Shown: one piece after another, positions 49,604 to 58,715 of the stretch
How positions within the stretch are numbered: the stretch's first letter is position 1
How the letters are laid out: every line of letters begins with the position of its first letter
From: Azospirillum soli
Lineage (GTDB): Bacteria; Pseudomonadota; Alphaproteobacteria; Azospirillales; Azospirillaceae
Direction of reading: 5' to 3'
Assembly (NCBI RefSeq): GCF_017876165.1
Contig: NZ_JAGINQ010000031.1
Span: 1 to 61,806 of the forward strand
Length of the DNA stretch: 61,806 bases
Position numbers and translations under genes: made by a program
The notes under the pieces: model-generated
Databases searched by the model: none
Seen by the model: the letters and a program-made list of their open reading frames with translations, nothing else
What the model was told of the DNA's origin: nothing

Positions 49604-51274
49604 TCAGGCCGCCCGGATGCTACCAAGGAAATTCTCCACATCACGATGCAGAGCTTCCGCTTGCTGTGACAGCTCTCTGGAGGCGCCCAAGACCTGCGTG
49701 GCTGCGGTGCCGGTCTGTGTGGCCGCTTGGTTCACCTGCACAACGTTCGTGCTCACCTCGTCGGTGCCCTTCGCCGCTTGCTGCACGTTGCGAGTGATCT
49801 CGCCCGTTGTAGCGTTCTGCTCCTCAATGGCGGCGGCAATGGCCGACGCGATCTCGTTGATCGTCGTAATCGTTTGGCCGATTCCCTCAATGGCGGTCAC
49901 CGTGCCTTGGGTGGCCAATTGCACGGACATGATCTGCGTGGCAATCTCCTCAGTCGCCTTTCCGGTCTGATTGGCCAGCGCCTTCACCTCCGACGCCACG
50001 ACGGCGAAGCCCTTACCTGCCTCACCAGCGCGTGCCGCCTCGATGGTGGCGTTCAGCGCCAACAGGTTGGTCTGCGAGGCGATGTCCTGGATCAGCTTGA
50101 CCACCTCGCCGATCCGGCTCGCAGCATCGGCGAGGCTCCTCACCGAACTCGTCGTCTCCTGCGCTTGCCTTGCCGCTTTGACGGCAATTTCGTTGGAACT
50201 GGCGACCTGCCGGCTGATCTCATGGATGGAAGCAGCCATCTCCTCGGTAGCCGCAGCGACCGTCTGCACATTGGCCGAGGTCTGCTCGGCCGCGGCGGCC
50301 GAGGCGGTCGCCTGCCGGTTGGTCTGCTCGGCGATTTCGGCCATGCTCCGCGCAGTCGAATCGAGCTCAGTCGCCGCCGAGGCAACCGTGCGCAGGCTTC
50401 GCGACACCGTGCCTTCGAAGCCGCGGACCAGTTGCTCGACCGCCGCGCTGCGCCTCTCCCTAGCCTCGCGCTCGGCCGCCTGCTCAGCCTCAAGCCGCTG
50501 GCGAGCGATGCCGTTTTCTTTCAGCACCTGCACCGCCCTTGCCGTGTCGCCAATTTCGTCCTTGCGTTCGCAATCGGGCACGTCGGCACGGTAGTCCTGA
50601 TTGGCAAGCCGGGTAACGATATCGCTCATACGAACCAACGGAGCGACGACACGACGGCTCAGAACACCGTACAGAATTGCCAGAAAGCTGAGTGCCGTCA
50701 GCCCAATGATGATTTTAGTCAACGTGTCCAGCAGACCTGCACGATCTCGTGCTTCCTCAACCACTTTCGTCGTCCGCTCCGCCAGCAACTCCTGGAAGCG
50801 GGAAAGCGGTGCCGCTATTTCTGCCTTGCCGCGGTCGTAGTCAGGCCCGAACATGAGTTCCTGGGCCTTTCTCAAATCTCCTGCGGCCACCGCTTTCATA
50901 GAGGCGTCTTCTACCGCGACCAGCGTGTCCGACTTTCGCTTGGCTTCCTCAATCAGATCGAGTTCACGTTGAGGAGCACCCAGTTCGGTAAGGCGCCGGA
51001 CCACTCGGTCACGGGTTTTGACATCCTTCACCTCCCGCCAATAGTTGTCGTAGTGCCGTTTGTCGCCGAAAACCGTATATCGGCGGGCTTCGTTGGTCAG
51101 ATGCTCAGACGCATTGGCGAGATCGAAGGCCAACTGCCTGTATTCCGCGCGCTCCAGCATAGCCCGCCGTTCCGCATCGGTAGCGTCATTCGCAAGCGCG
51201 AGACAGATACCAGACAGGACAGACAAAGTTACCGTAGCGGCGTAAGAAAATTTCACTATGGCAGCAATACGCAT
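49604..51274 (-). CDS. Methyl-accepting chemotaxis protein
   Basis: 556-residue membrane chemoreceptor. TM1 at about 6-28, a mostly helical periplasmic sensor (about 30-185), TM2 at about 187-208 (TLTKIIIGLTALSFLAILYG), HAMP at about 210-265 (RRVVAPLVRMSDIVTRLA), then the long coiled coil with the conserved hairpin tip (KLIQDIASQTNLLALNATIEAARAGEAGKGFAVVASEVK). It should relay signals to CheA. No che genes are nearby. The ATG at 51274 has GAGG 5 nt upstream; a GTG two codons earlier overlaps that site and was rejected. Its C-terminus lacks a receptor pentapeptide. Confidence 0.93.
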   Translation of the reverse strand: MRIAAIVKFSYAATVTLSVLSGICLALANDATDAERRAMLERAEYRQLAFDLANASEHLTNEARRYTVFGDKRHYDNYWREVKDVKTRDRVVRRLTELGAPQRELDLIEEAKRKSDTLVAVEDASMKAVAAGDLRKAQELMFGPDYDRGKAEIAAPLSRFQELLAERTTKVVEEARDRAGLLDTLTKIIIGLTALSFLAILYGVLSRRVVAPLVRMSDIVTRLANQDYRADVPDCERKDEIGDTARAVQVLKENGIARQRLEAEQAAEREARERRSAAVEQLVRGFEGTVSRSLRTVASAATELDSTARSMAEIAEQTNRQATASAAAAEQTSANVQTVAAATEEMAASIHEISRQVASSNEIAVKAARQAQETTSSVRSLADAASRIGEVVKLIQDIASQTNLLALNATIEAARAGEAGKGFAVVASEVKALANQTGKATEEIATQIMSVQLATQGTVTAIEGIGQTITTINEIASAIAAAIEEQNATTGEITRNVQQAAKGTDEVSTNVVQVNQAATQTGTAATQVLGASRELSQQAEALHRDVENFLGSIRAA

Positions 51275-51458
51275 ATCCACCTCGGCTGTTATCTGCTCAC
51301 TTCCCCAAGAGCAGGCTTAATTGCCAATCCTATTCAGCCGCAGTTTCGGATTGCTTAACAGTATACAAAAGTGAATCAAAATCATCTTTCACAACTGAAC
51401 CGCGCTATGCGTGTTGCGGCTCGCCCGCCATCTTTAAGTCAGAGTTTGTCTTGAAAGA

Positions 51459-51755
51459 TTATTTCCGAGCGAGGCGGCGCATCAGACGGGTCGTGGCGAT
51501 GCGAATGAAGGCAACGGAGGTGCGGAGATACTGCTCGTCACGACGTACGAGGCGGCGGCACCGCGTGAGCCATGACAGCGTTCGCTCGACCAGCCATTGC
51601 TTCGGGAGCGCGAGAAAGCCTTTGACCTGATCGGAGCGTTTGACAATCTCCAGCCGCCAATCGCCGGCATCACCCACCTTGGTGGCCGCGACATCCCCCC
51701 GGTAGCCACTGTCGGCCGTGTCGGCAAGGATGAGGGATTGCGGATGGAGTCAACT
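51459..51755 (-). pseudogene. IS5-type transposase 3' fragment
   Basis: The minus strand reads LADTADSGYRGDVAATKVGD, then LEIVKRSDQVKGFLALPKQW and LVERTLSWLTRCRRLVRRDE before the stop at 51459. These are the last Asp block, the catalytic Glu in VERTLSWL and the C-terminus of an IS5-type transposase. The first two thirds are gone. The left edge abuts the ribokinase 3' end. Confidence 0.8.
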
Positions 51756-52712
51756 CGGAACGCGCCAATTGCCTGACAGTTCGCGGGCTGGCGGCAGGTT
51801 CGCTTGGGATGCGCGGATCCGATCGGCGGCCGGCATGCTGTCTTGAGCGCCACGGCCACAGCACGCCAAGGCCGCGGCCGTGACCGCCCAGCGCAGAGCC
51901 TGCGGCAGCGTTTCCCCTGCATCGAGCGCGGCGGCCAGCGCGCCCGTGAAGGTGTCGCCGGCGCCGGTCGTATCGACCACCGCAACCGGCAGCGCCTCGA
52001 CCGCCCAGACCCGCTCCCGGTCGCAGGCCAGCACGCCCCGGCCGCCAAGGGTCATGACGCACACGACGCGCAACGCATCCGCAAGGCGGCGGCACAGCGT
52101 GGCGGCGTCCACCGATGCGGCCCCTTCATCCAGGCCAGACGCCAAGGTTGCCGCCTCAAGTTCGTTGACCACGAGGATGTCGACGGCTTCGCGGACCGCC
52201 GTGGCCAGGGCCGGTGTCGGGATGGGGGCCGGCGCGAGATTGAGCACCGTGCGCATGCCGGCGGCCTTCGCCCGCCGCAGCACCGCCCAGGTCTCCTCCG
52301 CCGGAACCTCCATCTGCGCCACCAGAAACCCGCCGGGCTTCAGCGCGTCGTCGGAGACGTCGGCGGAACGGGCTTCGAGGTTGGCGCCGCTGGCAACGGC
52401 GATGGCGTTCTCGCCGTCCGGGGCGACCATGATCGTGGCGCATCCCGTCGGTGCCCCGGCCGTACGGACGTCCTCGTCCGAAATGCCGTTGGCGGCGAGA
52501 TTGGCCCGCAACGCCGCGCCGAAGCCGTCCGGCCCGACGCGGCCGAACAGACGCACCGTTCCCCCGGCGCGCGCCGCCGCGACGGCCTGATTGTTCCCCT
52601 TTCCGCCGGGCAAGGCCTGATAGGATGGGCACAGCACCGTCTCGCCGGGCCTCGGCAGCGCGGGCACGGCCATGACAAGGTCCATGTTCAGGGACCCGAA
52701 AACGACAATCAT
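51750..52712 (-). CDS. rbsK: Ribokinase (PfkB family)
   Basis: 320-residue sugar kinase expected to phosphorylate D-ribose or a related sugar on O5 with ATP. FGSLNMDLVMAVPALPRPGE and GGKGNNQAVAAARAG form the N-terminal PfkB signature; DTTGAGDTFTGALAAAL is the second signature with the catalytic Asp. The start at 52712 has GGGGAGG 7 nt upstream. Last gene of the FadR-TRAP-isomerase set. The final residues lie against the IS5 fragment, so the natural C-terminus may have been replaced by a few codons. Gene symbol is by family, not proven substrate. Confidence 0.9.
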   Translation of the reverse strand: MIVVFGSLNMDLVMAVPALPRPGETVLCPSYQALPGGKGNNQAVAAARAGGTVRLFGRVGPDGFGAALRANLAANGISDEDVRTAGAPTGCATIMVAPDGENAIAVASGANLEARSADVSDDALKPGGFLVAQMEVPAEETWAVLRRAKAAGMRTVLNLAPAPIPTPALATAVREAVDILVVNELEAATLASGLDEGAASVDAATLCRRLADALRVVCVMTLGGRGVLACDRERVWAVEALPVAVVDTTGAGDTFTGALAAALDAGETLPQALRWAVTAAALACCGRGAQDSMPAADRIRASQANLPPARELSGNWRVPS

Positions 52713-52726
52713 GCCGGCCCTCCCCT

Positions 52727-53197
52727 TTAAGCGCCCCCCGTGCCGCCCCCTGTGCGGGCCTTGTCCATATCGTGCAGCTTGGCGACGCGCCGCACATGGT
52801 CCTCGGTGGCGTTGAACTGCGCACCGAGGAAGGAATCGACCAGATCCGTGGCCAGCCAGGGGCCGACGATCTGGGCGCCGATGCACATGACGTTGACATC
52901 GTCATGCTCGACGCTCTGGTGGGCGGAATGCACGTCGTGGCACACCGCCGCCCGGATTCCCGCGACCTTGTTGGCGGCGATCGAGGCGCCGACGCCGGTG
53001 CCGCAGACCAGCAGGCCACGGTCGGCCCGCCCCTCCACGACGTGGCGGCAGACCTGCCCGGTGATGTCCGGGAAATCCACCGGCTTGTCGTCATGGCTGC
53101 CGACGTCGATGACATCGTGCCCCCTGGCCTTCAGGATTTCCAGAACCGTCGGCTTGAGCCTCCAGCCGGCATGGTCCGATCCGATGACGATGCGCAT
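52727..53197 (-). CDS. rpiB: RpiB/LacAB-type sugar-phosphate isomerase
   Basis: 156-residue isomerase. IGSDHAGWRLKPTVLEIL is the active-site N-terminus, followed by DFPDITGQVCRHVVEGRADRG, VCGTGVGASIAANK (catalytic-region Cys and phosphate loop) and the HDVHSAHQSVEHDDVNV segment. It interconverts aldose and ketose phosphates, such as ribose 5-phosphate/ribulose 5-phosphate; relatives act on allose 6-phosphate or tetrose phosphates. It sits 14 nt upstream of the ribokinase and 23 nt after dctM, so it likely handles the product of that kinase. Confidence 0.9.
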   Translation of the reverse strand: MRIVIGSDHAGWRLKPTVLEILKARGHDVIDVGSHDDKPVDFPDITGQVCRHVVEGRADRGLLVCGTGVGASIAANKVAGIRAAVCHDVHSAHQSVEHDDVNVMCIGAQIVGPWLATDLVDSFLGAQFNATEDHVRRVAKLHDMDKARTGGGTGGA

Positions 53198-53220
53198 GAA
53201 CAGGGCCTCCTTGAAATTGC

Positions 53221-54495
53221 TTATCGCAGCAGGCTGGGCAGCCACAGCGTGAGGTCCGCCCAGAGGGTGATGACGGCGAGCGTGGCGAGCAGCGGAACAT
53301 AGAACGGCAGCAGCGCCTTCAGCAGCGCGCGCATGCTGATCTGGGCGATGTCGCTGATGAGGAACAGCGACAGCCCCATCGGCGGCGTCAGCAGGCCGAT
53401 CATCAGGTTGAAGATCGTGACGATGCCCAGGTGCACCGGATCGACGCCGGCCGCCACCAGCGGCGGCGCGATGATCGGCACGATCAGCAGCGTGGCGGTG
53501 GTGCTGTCCAGGAACATGCCGGCGACGAAGAACAGCGCGTTGACAATCAGCAGAAGCACCAGCGGGTCCTTGGAGATGCCAAGCAGCAGCCGGGCGACAT
53601 CCTGCGGGATCTGCTCGACCGCCAGGATCCAGCCGAACAGCGCAGCCACCGCGACGATGATCAGAATGGCGCTGGTGTTGCGCGCGGTGACGATGGCGGC
53701 GTCGATCAGGTGCGCGACGGTCATCTCGCGGTAGTACAGGAAGCCCACGGCGATGACGTAGAGCACGGTCACCGACGCCGCCTCGGTCGGGGTGAACAAA
53801 CCGCTCAGCATGCCGGCGATCATCAGCACCGGGGCGAGCAGGGCCGGCAGCGCCGGCAGCAGGTCGCGCCAGACCTCGCGCGGTCGTGGCCAGCGCTCGG
53901 CGCGCGGGTAGCCCTTCCACAGCGCGACGACCGCCGCGGTGATCATCAGGAATGCGACGCACAGCAGCGCCGGGACGATGCCGGCCATGAGAAGCTGCAC
54001 GATCGAGACGCTGGTGACCGAGCCATAGACGATCAGCGGAATGCTGGGCGGGAAGATCGGCCCGACGATGGCGGACGCCCCGGTCACCGCGCCGGAGAAG
54101 GCGGGGTCGAACCCCTTCCTTTTCATCGCCGCGATCTCGATGCGGCCAAGGCCGCCGACGTCGGCCAGCGCCGCGCCGGACATGCCGGAAAAGATCAGGC
54201 TGGAGAAGATGTTGACCTGCGCCAGTCCGCCGGGGATCCGGCCGACCAGCGTGTCGGCGAAGCGGAAGATGCGGTCGGTGATGCCCGAGAGGTTCATCAG
54301 GTTGCCGACGAAGATGAACAGCGGCACGGCCACCAGCGGAAAGCTGTCCAGCGCGTAGGTGATGCGCTGCGCCAGCAGACCGAAGGGAAGCTCCTCCCAC
54401 AGCACGTAGGCGGCGGCCGGCAGCAGGATGGTGTAGACCACCGGAAACCCGGCGATGAACAGGACGAGGAAGCTCACCAACATGACAATGCCCAT
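53221..54495 (-). CDS. dctM: TRAP transporter large permease (DctM)
   Basis: 424-residue inner-membrane protein with about 12 helices, the Na+-driven transport subunit of a TRAP system. VPLFIFVGNLMNLSGITDRIFRFADTLVGRIPGGLAQVNI, FSSLIFSGMSGAALADVGGLG, and IVGPIFPPSIPLIVYG are the family signature regions; PLVAAGVDPVHLGIVTIFNLMIGLLTPPMGLSLF is the second-half repeat. It follows dctQ by 21 nt. Confidence 0.94.
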   Translation of the reverse strand: MGIVMLVSFLVLFIAGFPVVYTILLPAAAYVLWEELPFGLLAQRITYALDSFPLVAVPLFIFVGNLMNLSGITDRIFRFADTLVGRIPGGLAQVNIFSSLIFSGMSGAALADVGGLGRIEIAAMKRKGFDPAFSGAVTGASAIVGPIFPPSIPLIVYGSVTSVSIVQLLMAGIVPALLCVAFLMITAAVVALWKGYPRAERWPRPREVWRDLLPALPALLAPVLMIAGMLSGLFTPTEAASVTVLYVIAVGFLYYREMTVAHLIDAAIVTARNTSAILIIVAVAALFGWILAVEQIPQDVARLLLGISKDPLVLLLIVNALFFVAGMFLDSTTATLLIVPIIAPPLVAAGVDPVHLGIVTIFNLMIGLLTPPMGLSLFLISDIAQISMRALLKALLPFYVPLLATLAVITLWADLTLWLPSLLR

Positions 54496-54516
54496 CGGCG
54501 CATTCTCCCCGCCCGG

Positions 54517-54984
54517 TCAGATGGAGATGTTGGTGTCGCGCTGCGGCGGGTGCCGCAGGTGCCAGAGGTGCACGAGCGCCGCCCCGGCAAACCCGACGAA
54601 CGTCGCCGACAGGAAAACCCAGAAGGGGATCTTCAGCGTCGGCGTGGCGTTGCTCAGATACTGGAACGCCGTCCGGTAGGTGACGTAGGCCACGAACGCC
54701 GTGACGGCGATCGCCGCCACGGAAATGGCAAGATCGACGATGCGCTGCGCGGCCTTGGGCAGGGCCGCCTTGAGTTCGCCCATGACGATGTTCTCGCCGG
54801 TCGCGACCACCAGCGGGAAGCCGGTGAAGACAAGGCAGATGAGCAGGAAGCGCGTCAGCTCCTCCGAGCCGATGAACGGCACGCCCAGCGTGCGCATGAC
54901 GATCTGCAGCGACGGGACGAGCACCAGCCCGAACAGCAGGAGCACGGTCAGCGCCGTCAGGAACTTCTTGAGGATGGCGGTCAT
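54517..54984 (-). CDS. dctQ: TRAP transporter small permease (DctQ)
   Basis: 155-residue membrane protein with four helices. LRTLGVPFIGSEELTRFLLICLVFTGFPLVVATGENIVMGEL contains the DctQ signature around the second helix. It forms a complex with the large permease and is required for TRAP transport. It is downstream of dctP across a strong hairpin. Confidence 0.93.
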   Translation of the reverse strand: MTAILKKFLTALTVLLLFGLVLVPSLQIVMRTLGVPFIGSEELTRFLLICLVFTGFPLVVATGENIVMGELKAALPKAAQRIVDLAISVAAIAVTAFVAYVTYRTAFQYLSNATPTLKIPFWVFLSATFVGFAGAALVHLWHLRHPPQRDTNISI

Positions 54985-55017
54985 GGTGGCGTCACCAACG
55001 TCCTAAGGCCCCGCTCT

Positions 55018-55052
55018 GGGCCGGCGGGCTCTTTGGGGGAGCCCGCCGGGCC
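55018..55052 (-). promoter_or_regulatory. Intercistronic hairpin between dctP and dctQ
   Basis: 14-bp GC-rich stem with one mismatch (arms 55018-55031 and 55039-55052, GGCGGGCTC core) and a 7-nt loop. It lies 5 nt after the dctP stop. Such hairpins commonly allow a high binding-protein to permease ratio by mRNA protection or partial termination. No U-tract is seen, so full termination is unlikely. Confidence 0.7.
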
Positions 55053-55056
55053 CGGA

Positions 55057-56052
55057 TCACTTCACGGCTTCGATCTGCTGGATGTACGGGCCCCAGGTCG
55101 GGAAGTCCTTGGAGACCTGGGCCATCACCGCCGTCTTGAAGCTGGCGAGATCGAGCCCGCTGTCCGTGGTCACGAAGGTGACGCCCTTGCCCTTCAGTTC
55201 GCCGACCAGATTGTTCTCCGCCTCGGTCGCCCACTGCAGCGACTCTTCCGCCTTCTGGCTCAGCGCCTGCTTCATGGCCTTGCGGTCGGCCTCGGGCAGG
55301 CCCTGCCAAACGCTCTCGTTGATGAAGACGGCGAGCACCGAGTGCATGTGGCCGGTCAGCGAGATGTGCGACTGCACCTCGTACAGCTTGTTGGCGTTGA
55401 TCATGGTCAGCGGGTTCTCCTGCCCGACCACCATGCCGGTCATCAGCGCGGTGGGCAGCTCCGCCACCTCGACCGGCGTCGGGATGGCGCCGAAGCCCTT
55501 GACCATCGACACCCACAGTTCCAGCGGCACGGCGCGGAACGGCTTGTTCGCCAGATCGGCCGGGCTCTTGACGGGGAACTTGCTGGAGATGTGCCGGGCC
55601 CCGCGGTAGATCCGCCCGATGATGCGCACGCCGCCGTCCTTAACCAGCCGCTCGTTGATGGCGGCGACGGCCGGGGTGTCCGGGTCCGTGGCGTGCAGCG
55701 CGTGCGTAGCGTCGCGGTAGATGAACGGCGCGTTGAAGACGGCGACCTCCGGGACGATGCGGGCCAGCGATGCGAAATCGTGGTGCCCCATGGAGATCGA
55801 TCCCATGCGGATGCCGTCCACCATCTCCGCCACGCCGCCCAGCTGACTGGCCGGGTAGACCTTGATCTTCACCCGGCCCTGCGTCGCCTGCTCGACGGCC
55901 TTCGCCGCTTCCTCGGCGTACCGGGTCTGGATGTCGCCCTCGGCCCCGACATGCGCGTAGCGCAGGTCCTTCGCCGCGACGCTGCCGCATGTGACCAGCA
56001 TCGCCGCGACGATGCCGGCGGCGAGCGGAGACAGCCTGGTAAGCATGGTCAT
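55057..56052 (-). CDS. dctP: TRAP transporter substrate-binding protein (DctP)
   Basis: 331-residue periplasmic binding protein with a signal sequence (SPLAAGIVAAMLVTCGSVAAKD). LRYAHVGAEGDIQTRYAEEA, VKIKVYPASQLGGVAEMVDGIRMGSISM, and NKPFRAVPLELWVSMVKGFGAIPTPVEVAELPTALMTGMV are family blocks; the Arg in the last block normally salt-bridges a carboxylate or, in sugar-binding relatives, polar ligands. The ATG at 56052 has GGAGG about 8 nt upstream and overlaps the regulator stop. Confidence 0.93.
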   Translation of the reverse strand: MTMLTRLSPLAAGIVAAMLVTCGSVAAKDLRYAHVGAEGDIQTRYAEEAAKAVEQATQGRVKIKVYPASQLGGVAEMVDGIRMGSISMGHHDFASLARIVPEVAVFNAPFIYRDATHALHATDPDTPAVAAINERLVKDGGVRIIGRIYRGARHISSKFPVKSPADLANKPFRAVPLELWVSMVKGFGAIPTPVEVAELPTALMTGMVVGQENPLTMINANKLYEVQSHISLTGHMHSVLAVFINESVWQGLPEADRKAMKQALSQKAEESLQWATEAENNLVGELKGKGVTFVTTDSGLDLASFKTAVMAQVSKDFPTWGPYIQQIEAVK

Positions 56053-56864
56053 CGCGTTTCCTCCTCATTGTTTATTGTGGCGGGGTTTGTTGCGGCAGGA
56101 TTTGTTGCGGTGGGGGCGCTGCCGGTCGCGGACTCCCGGTAGGCGGCGATGATGCTCTGCCGCCGGAATTCGTCACCGATGGCGAAATGCTCGCGCAGCT
56201 TCCGTTCCGCCTGATCGGCATCGCGGTTGAGGAGCGACAGGAACACCTCGCGATGCGCATCGGCGAGGTATTCCCGGATGCCGGCCACGGGGGTGGTCGT
56301 CACGCGTCGCTGCACGTGCGAGCGCAGCAGCAGCGTGGAGATGGCGTCATACATGGTGGTCAGCACACCGCTGTGACCGGCGCGCACGATGGCCCAGTGG
56401 AACTGGAAATCCGCCTCGCCGCCCTGGGCGGGGTCGTGCAGCGTGGCCATGATCGCGTCCAAGGTGGCTTGAACCTGCGCCAGATCGCGCGCGGTCGCAC
56501 GCTCGCAGGCCAAACGGATCGCCTGACACTCGATGGCGATCCGGGCCTGCATGACGTCTTCGAGAATGTCAGGCTGCTGGGCGAGACAGAAGGTGAAGAA
56601 GTCCCGCAGCACCCGGAGGTCGGCATGGCGGACGACGGTGCCCCGGCCGTGCTGGATGTCAAGGAAGCCGAGCATTGCCAAGGACCGCAGCGACTCGCGC
56701 AGCAGCGGCCGGCTGACATCCAGCGTCGCGGCAAGCTCGCGCTCGCCGAGAAGCCGGTCGCCGGGCTTCAGTTCTCCATTCAGCAGCTTGTCGCGGAAGA
56801 AGGCAAAGAGCTTGTCGGAGACCTTGACGTCATCCCCGTTCTCCGTGCGCGTGACGACGACCAT
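56049..56864 (-). CDS. FadR-subfamily GntR regulator
   Basis: 271-residue regulator. The N-terminal winged helix (LNGELKPGDRLLGERELAATLDVSRPLLRESLRSLAMLGFLDIQHGRGTVV) is typical GntR, followed by an all-helical FCD effector domain (about 85-235) with metal-ligand candidates in ADFQFHWAIVRAG and in the ADAHREVFLSLLNRD segment. It leads the TRAP-isomerase-kinase operon and overlaps dctP (ATGA), so it most likely controls it through the TGGT-N3-ACCA site just upstream. The C-terminus has short AATNP repeats of no known role. ATG at 56864 chosen over 56900. Confidence 0.91.
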   Translation of the reverse strand: MVVVTRTENGDDVKVSDKLFAFFRDKLLNGELKPGDRLLGERELAATLDVSRPLLRESLRSLAMLGFLDIQHGRGTVVRHADLRVLRDFFTFCLAQQPDILEDVMQARIAIECQAIRLACERATARDLAQVQATLDAIMATLHDPAQGGEADFQFHWAIVRAGHSGVLTTMYDAISTLLLRSHVQRRVTTTPVAGIREYLADAHREVFLSLLNRDADQAERKLREHFAIGDEFRRQSIIAAYRESATGSAPTATNPAATNPATINNEEETR

Positions 56865-56883
56865 GACGCATCTGACCTTGCCG

Positions 56884-56894
56884 TGGTCAGACCA
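56884..56894. promoter_or_regulatory. FadR/PdhR-type operator TGGTCAGACCA
   Basis: A perfect palindrome of the form TGGT-N3-ACCA, the known consensus of FadR-subfamily GntR regulators (FadR, PdhR, LldR). It is 20 nt upstream of the regulator gene's start, suited to autoregulation and operon control by the encoded protein. Confidence 0.75.
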
Positions 56895-57409
56895 GTTCAC
56901 CTTGAACCGTTCGCTAGGTCAACCAATTTTCGAGCACAAAACGGAGTAGCAACAATGGGGGGCTCAATCCGGGCCAATGCCCCTACGCTGCCCAAGAGGC
57001 GCAGGCGCCAAGCCCATAAGCCGGATGACACAGCCGGATGACACAGCGGGGCGAGATTTGATTTTCGCGAGAATCGCGCGGGCTCACCCCGTGGCCGGCG
57101 CCCGCGTCGTGGCCCTCGGCCCTGTCAGTAAAACCGCGACGCACATGAGCGAGCTCCGTGTGATGGTAAGCCCCCCAGCCGAGACAGAGATGCGCGTCCC
57201 CTTCCACCACATCGGTAACGGTCGCTCCGGACCCACACCGAACACTCGCCCCCGGAGGAGATGGCCCGTCCGGGATCCTCAGCCCATGATCCTCGCCCTA
57301 CCGTCGTGACCCGTGGGCGTTTTGGACGAAAGTGCTGTGGCATGCGCCGATAGGAGGTTTTTAATGCCTGATCGCCGACGTTCTGGTCCGCGCAGATCAG
57401 GAGAGCCCA
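56895..57409. other. Intergenic region upstream of the FadR-type operon
   Basis: About 515 bp between divergent genes. Overlapping open frames on both strands show no domain. It should contain the promoters of the regulator operon and of the small gene at 57410. No tRNA or repeat was recognised. Confidence 0.4.
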
Positions 57410-57772
57410 GTGAGCACCGAGGATAACCAGCATCTCAGCATCCGTTTGTCCATCACCCGGCATGGAGTGTCCGGCTGGCGATGGACGATGCTGTTGACCT
57501 CGGAGGAGGACGCCGTGGCTGCGGCGGCCGAATTCCGCTCCGGTGAGGACGGCCGCGGCACTTGGATGCGCATGCTCGGTGACGCGGACTGGATGATGGT
57601 GACACCGCCAGAACGACGCACCTATCCAGCCGACGAGGAAGAGGCGCGGGCCGAGATCGCTCAGGTCTGCGTCGGAGCCGCTGCCGAGCTCGTGAGGCGT
57701 GGGGATCCCTCTCAAAGCACGGTTCCACGCCACTGTGATTTGGCGGCGATGGTTCCGGCGGGCACCTGCTGA
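57410..57772 (+). CDS. Hypothetical small soluble protein
   Basis: 120 residues from a GTG with AGGAG 7 nt upstream (a good site, hence the call). The sequence is acidic in the middle (EEDAVAAAAEFRSGEDGRG, EEEARAEIAQVC), has no membrane segment or signal and no family I recognise. SIRLSITRHGVSGWRWTM and WMRMLGDADWMMVTPPERRTYP look like beta strands. It stands alone between divergent and convergent neighbours. Confidence 0.55.
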   Translation: MSTEDNQHLSIRLSITRHGVSGWRWTMLLTSEEDAVAAAAEFRSGEDGRGTWMRMLGDADWMMVTPPERRTYPADEEEARAEIAQVCVGAAAELVRRGDPSQSTVPRHCDLAAMVPAGTC

Positions 57773-57875
57773 AATTGGCCCCATCCGCCGCCGGGACGAG
57801 ATCATGCTGGAGAGCCACCGGGCGCCTCACGGCATACATTGAGCCGAAGCCGGCCAGTCGCCCGTGACCCGTCGA

Positions 57876-58715
57876 TCAGGGCGTGCGCCGGCCGTGCGTG
57901 CGGAAGAACCCGTTGAGTGCATCGAACGGCTCGGCCTCGCCAAGGGCGTCGAAGCGCCCCTGATCGGCCAGCATCCGCGCCGCCCGGAGGAAGCCGCCCC
58001 ACGCGGCGCGGTTCAGCCCGCTGCCCAAGCTGATGCGTCGCACGCCGAGCGCGGCGATCTGTTCCACCGACAGGCCGATCGGTGAGGAGACCAGTAGGTT
58101 GAGCGGTTTCGGGCTCACGGCCTCGACCGCCGCCTTGATGACGTCCGGGGTCCGCAGGCCCGGCGCGTAGAGGACGTCGGCTCCCGCTGCGGCGTAGGCC
58201 GGCAGCCGGCGCAACGCCTCGTCGACCGCCGCCGGATGGTTCACCAGCAAGGCCTCACAACGGGCGGTCAGAAGCACGCCGGTCCCCCGCAGCGCCTCCG
58301 CTGCGGCCGCCACGCGCTCGACGGCATGGTCGAAGTCGTACAGTGGCTTCGACGAGTCACCCGTGGCGTCCTCAACGGACAGACTGGCCACGCCGGTGTC
58401 GGCGCAGAGCCGCACGTTGCGGGCCAGCCCCTCGCAATCATGGGCATAGCCGGATTCGAAATCGGCGTTCACCGGCAGGTTGGTTGCCTGGACGATGTCG
58501 GCGATATGGGCCAGCATGGCCTCGCATGGCACGGCCCAATCGGCATCTGGAAGCCCCCGCGAGAAGGCATATCCCGCCGAGGTGGTGGCCAGTGCGCAGA
58601 ATCCAAGCTGTTTCAGCATCAGAGCGCTTCCGACATCCCACGGGTTGGGAATGACGAAGCAGCCGTCTTTGTGGAGGTCGGCAAAGGCAGCGCGGGCTTG
58701 GCGGTGGTCGGACAT
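57876..58715 (-). CDS. Isocitrate lyase/PEP mutase family protein
   Basis: 279-residue TIM-barrel enzyme of the isocitrate lyase/phosphoenolpyruvate mutase superfamily. IPNPWDVGSALMLKQLGFCALATTSAGYA carries the N-terminal substrate loop; PVNADFESGYAHDCEGLARNV holds the Asp and Glu metal-site residues; LLTARCEALL and GADVLYAPGL follow. The KKCGH-type loop of lyases is replaced by other residues, so it may be a carboxyphosphonoenolpyruvate mutase-like or oxaloacetate-type lyase. ATG at 58715 has AGGGAG 7 nt upstream. No partner gene nearby suggests a pathway. Confidence 0.88.
   Translation of the reverse strand: MSDHRQARAAFADLHKDGCFVIPNPWDVGSALMLKQLGFCALATTSAGYAFSRGLPDADWAVPCEAMLAHIADIVQATNLPVNADFESGYAHDCEGLARNVRLCADTGVASLSVEDATGDSSKPLYDFDHAVERVAAAAEALRGTGVLLTARCEALLVNHPAAVDEALRRLPAYAAAGADVLYAPGLRTPDVIKAAVEAVSPKPLNLLVSSPIGLSVEQIAALGVRRISLGSGLNRAAWGGFLRAARMLADQGRFDALGEAEPFDALNGFFRTHGRRTP

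Noticed and set aside
53431..56142. 900-codon open frame on the plus strand opposite the TRAP and regulator genes
   Set aside because: Composition dominated by Arg, His, Gln and Gly with no family match; the minus strand carries five well-recognised genes there.
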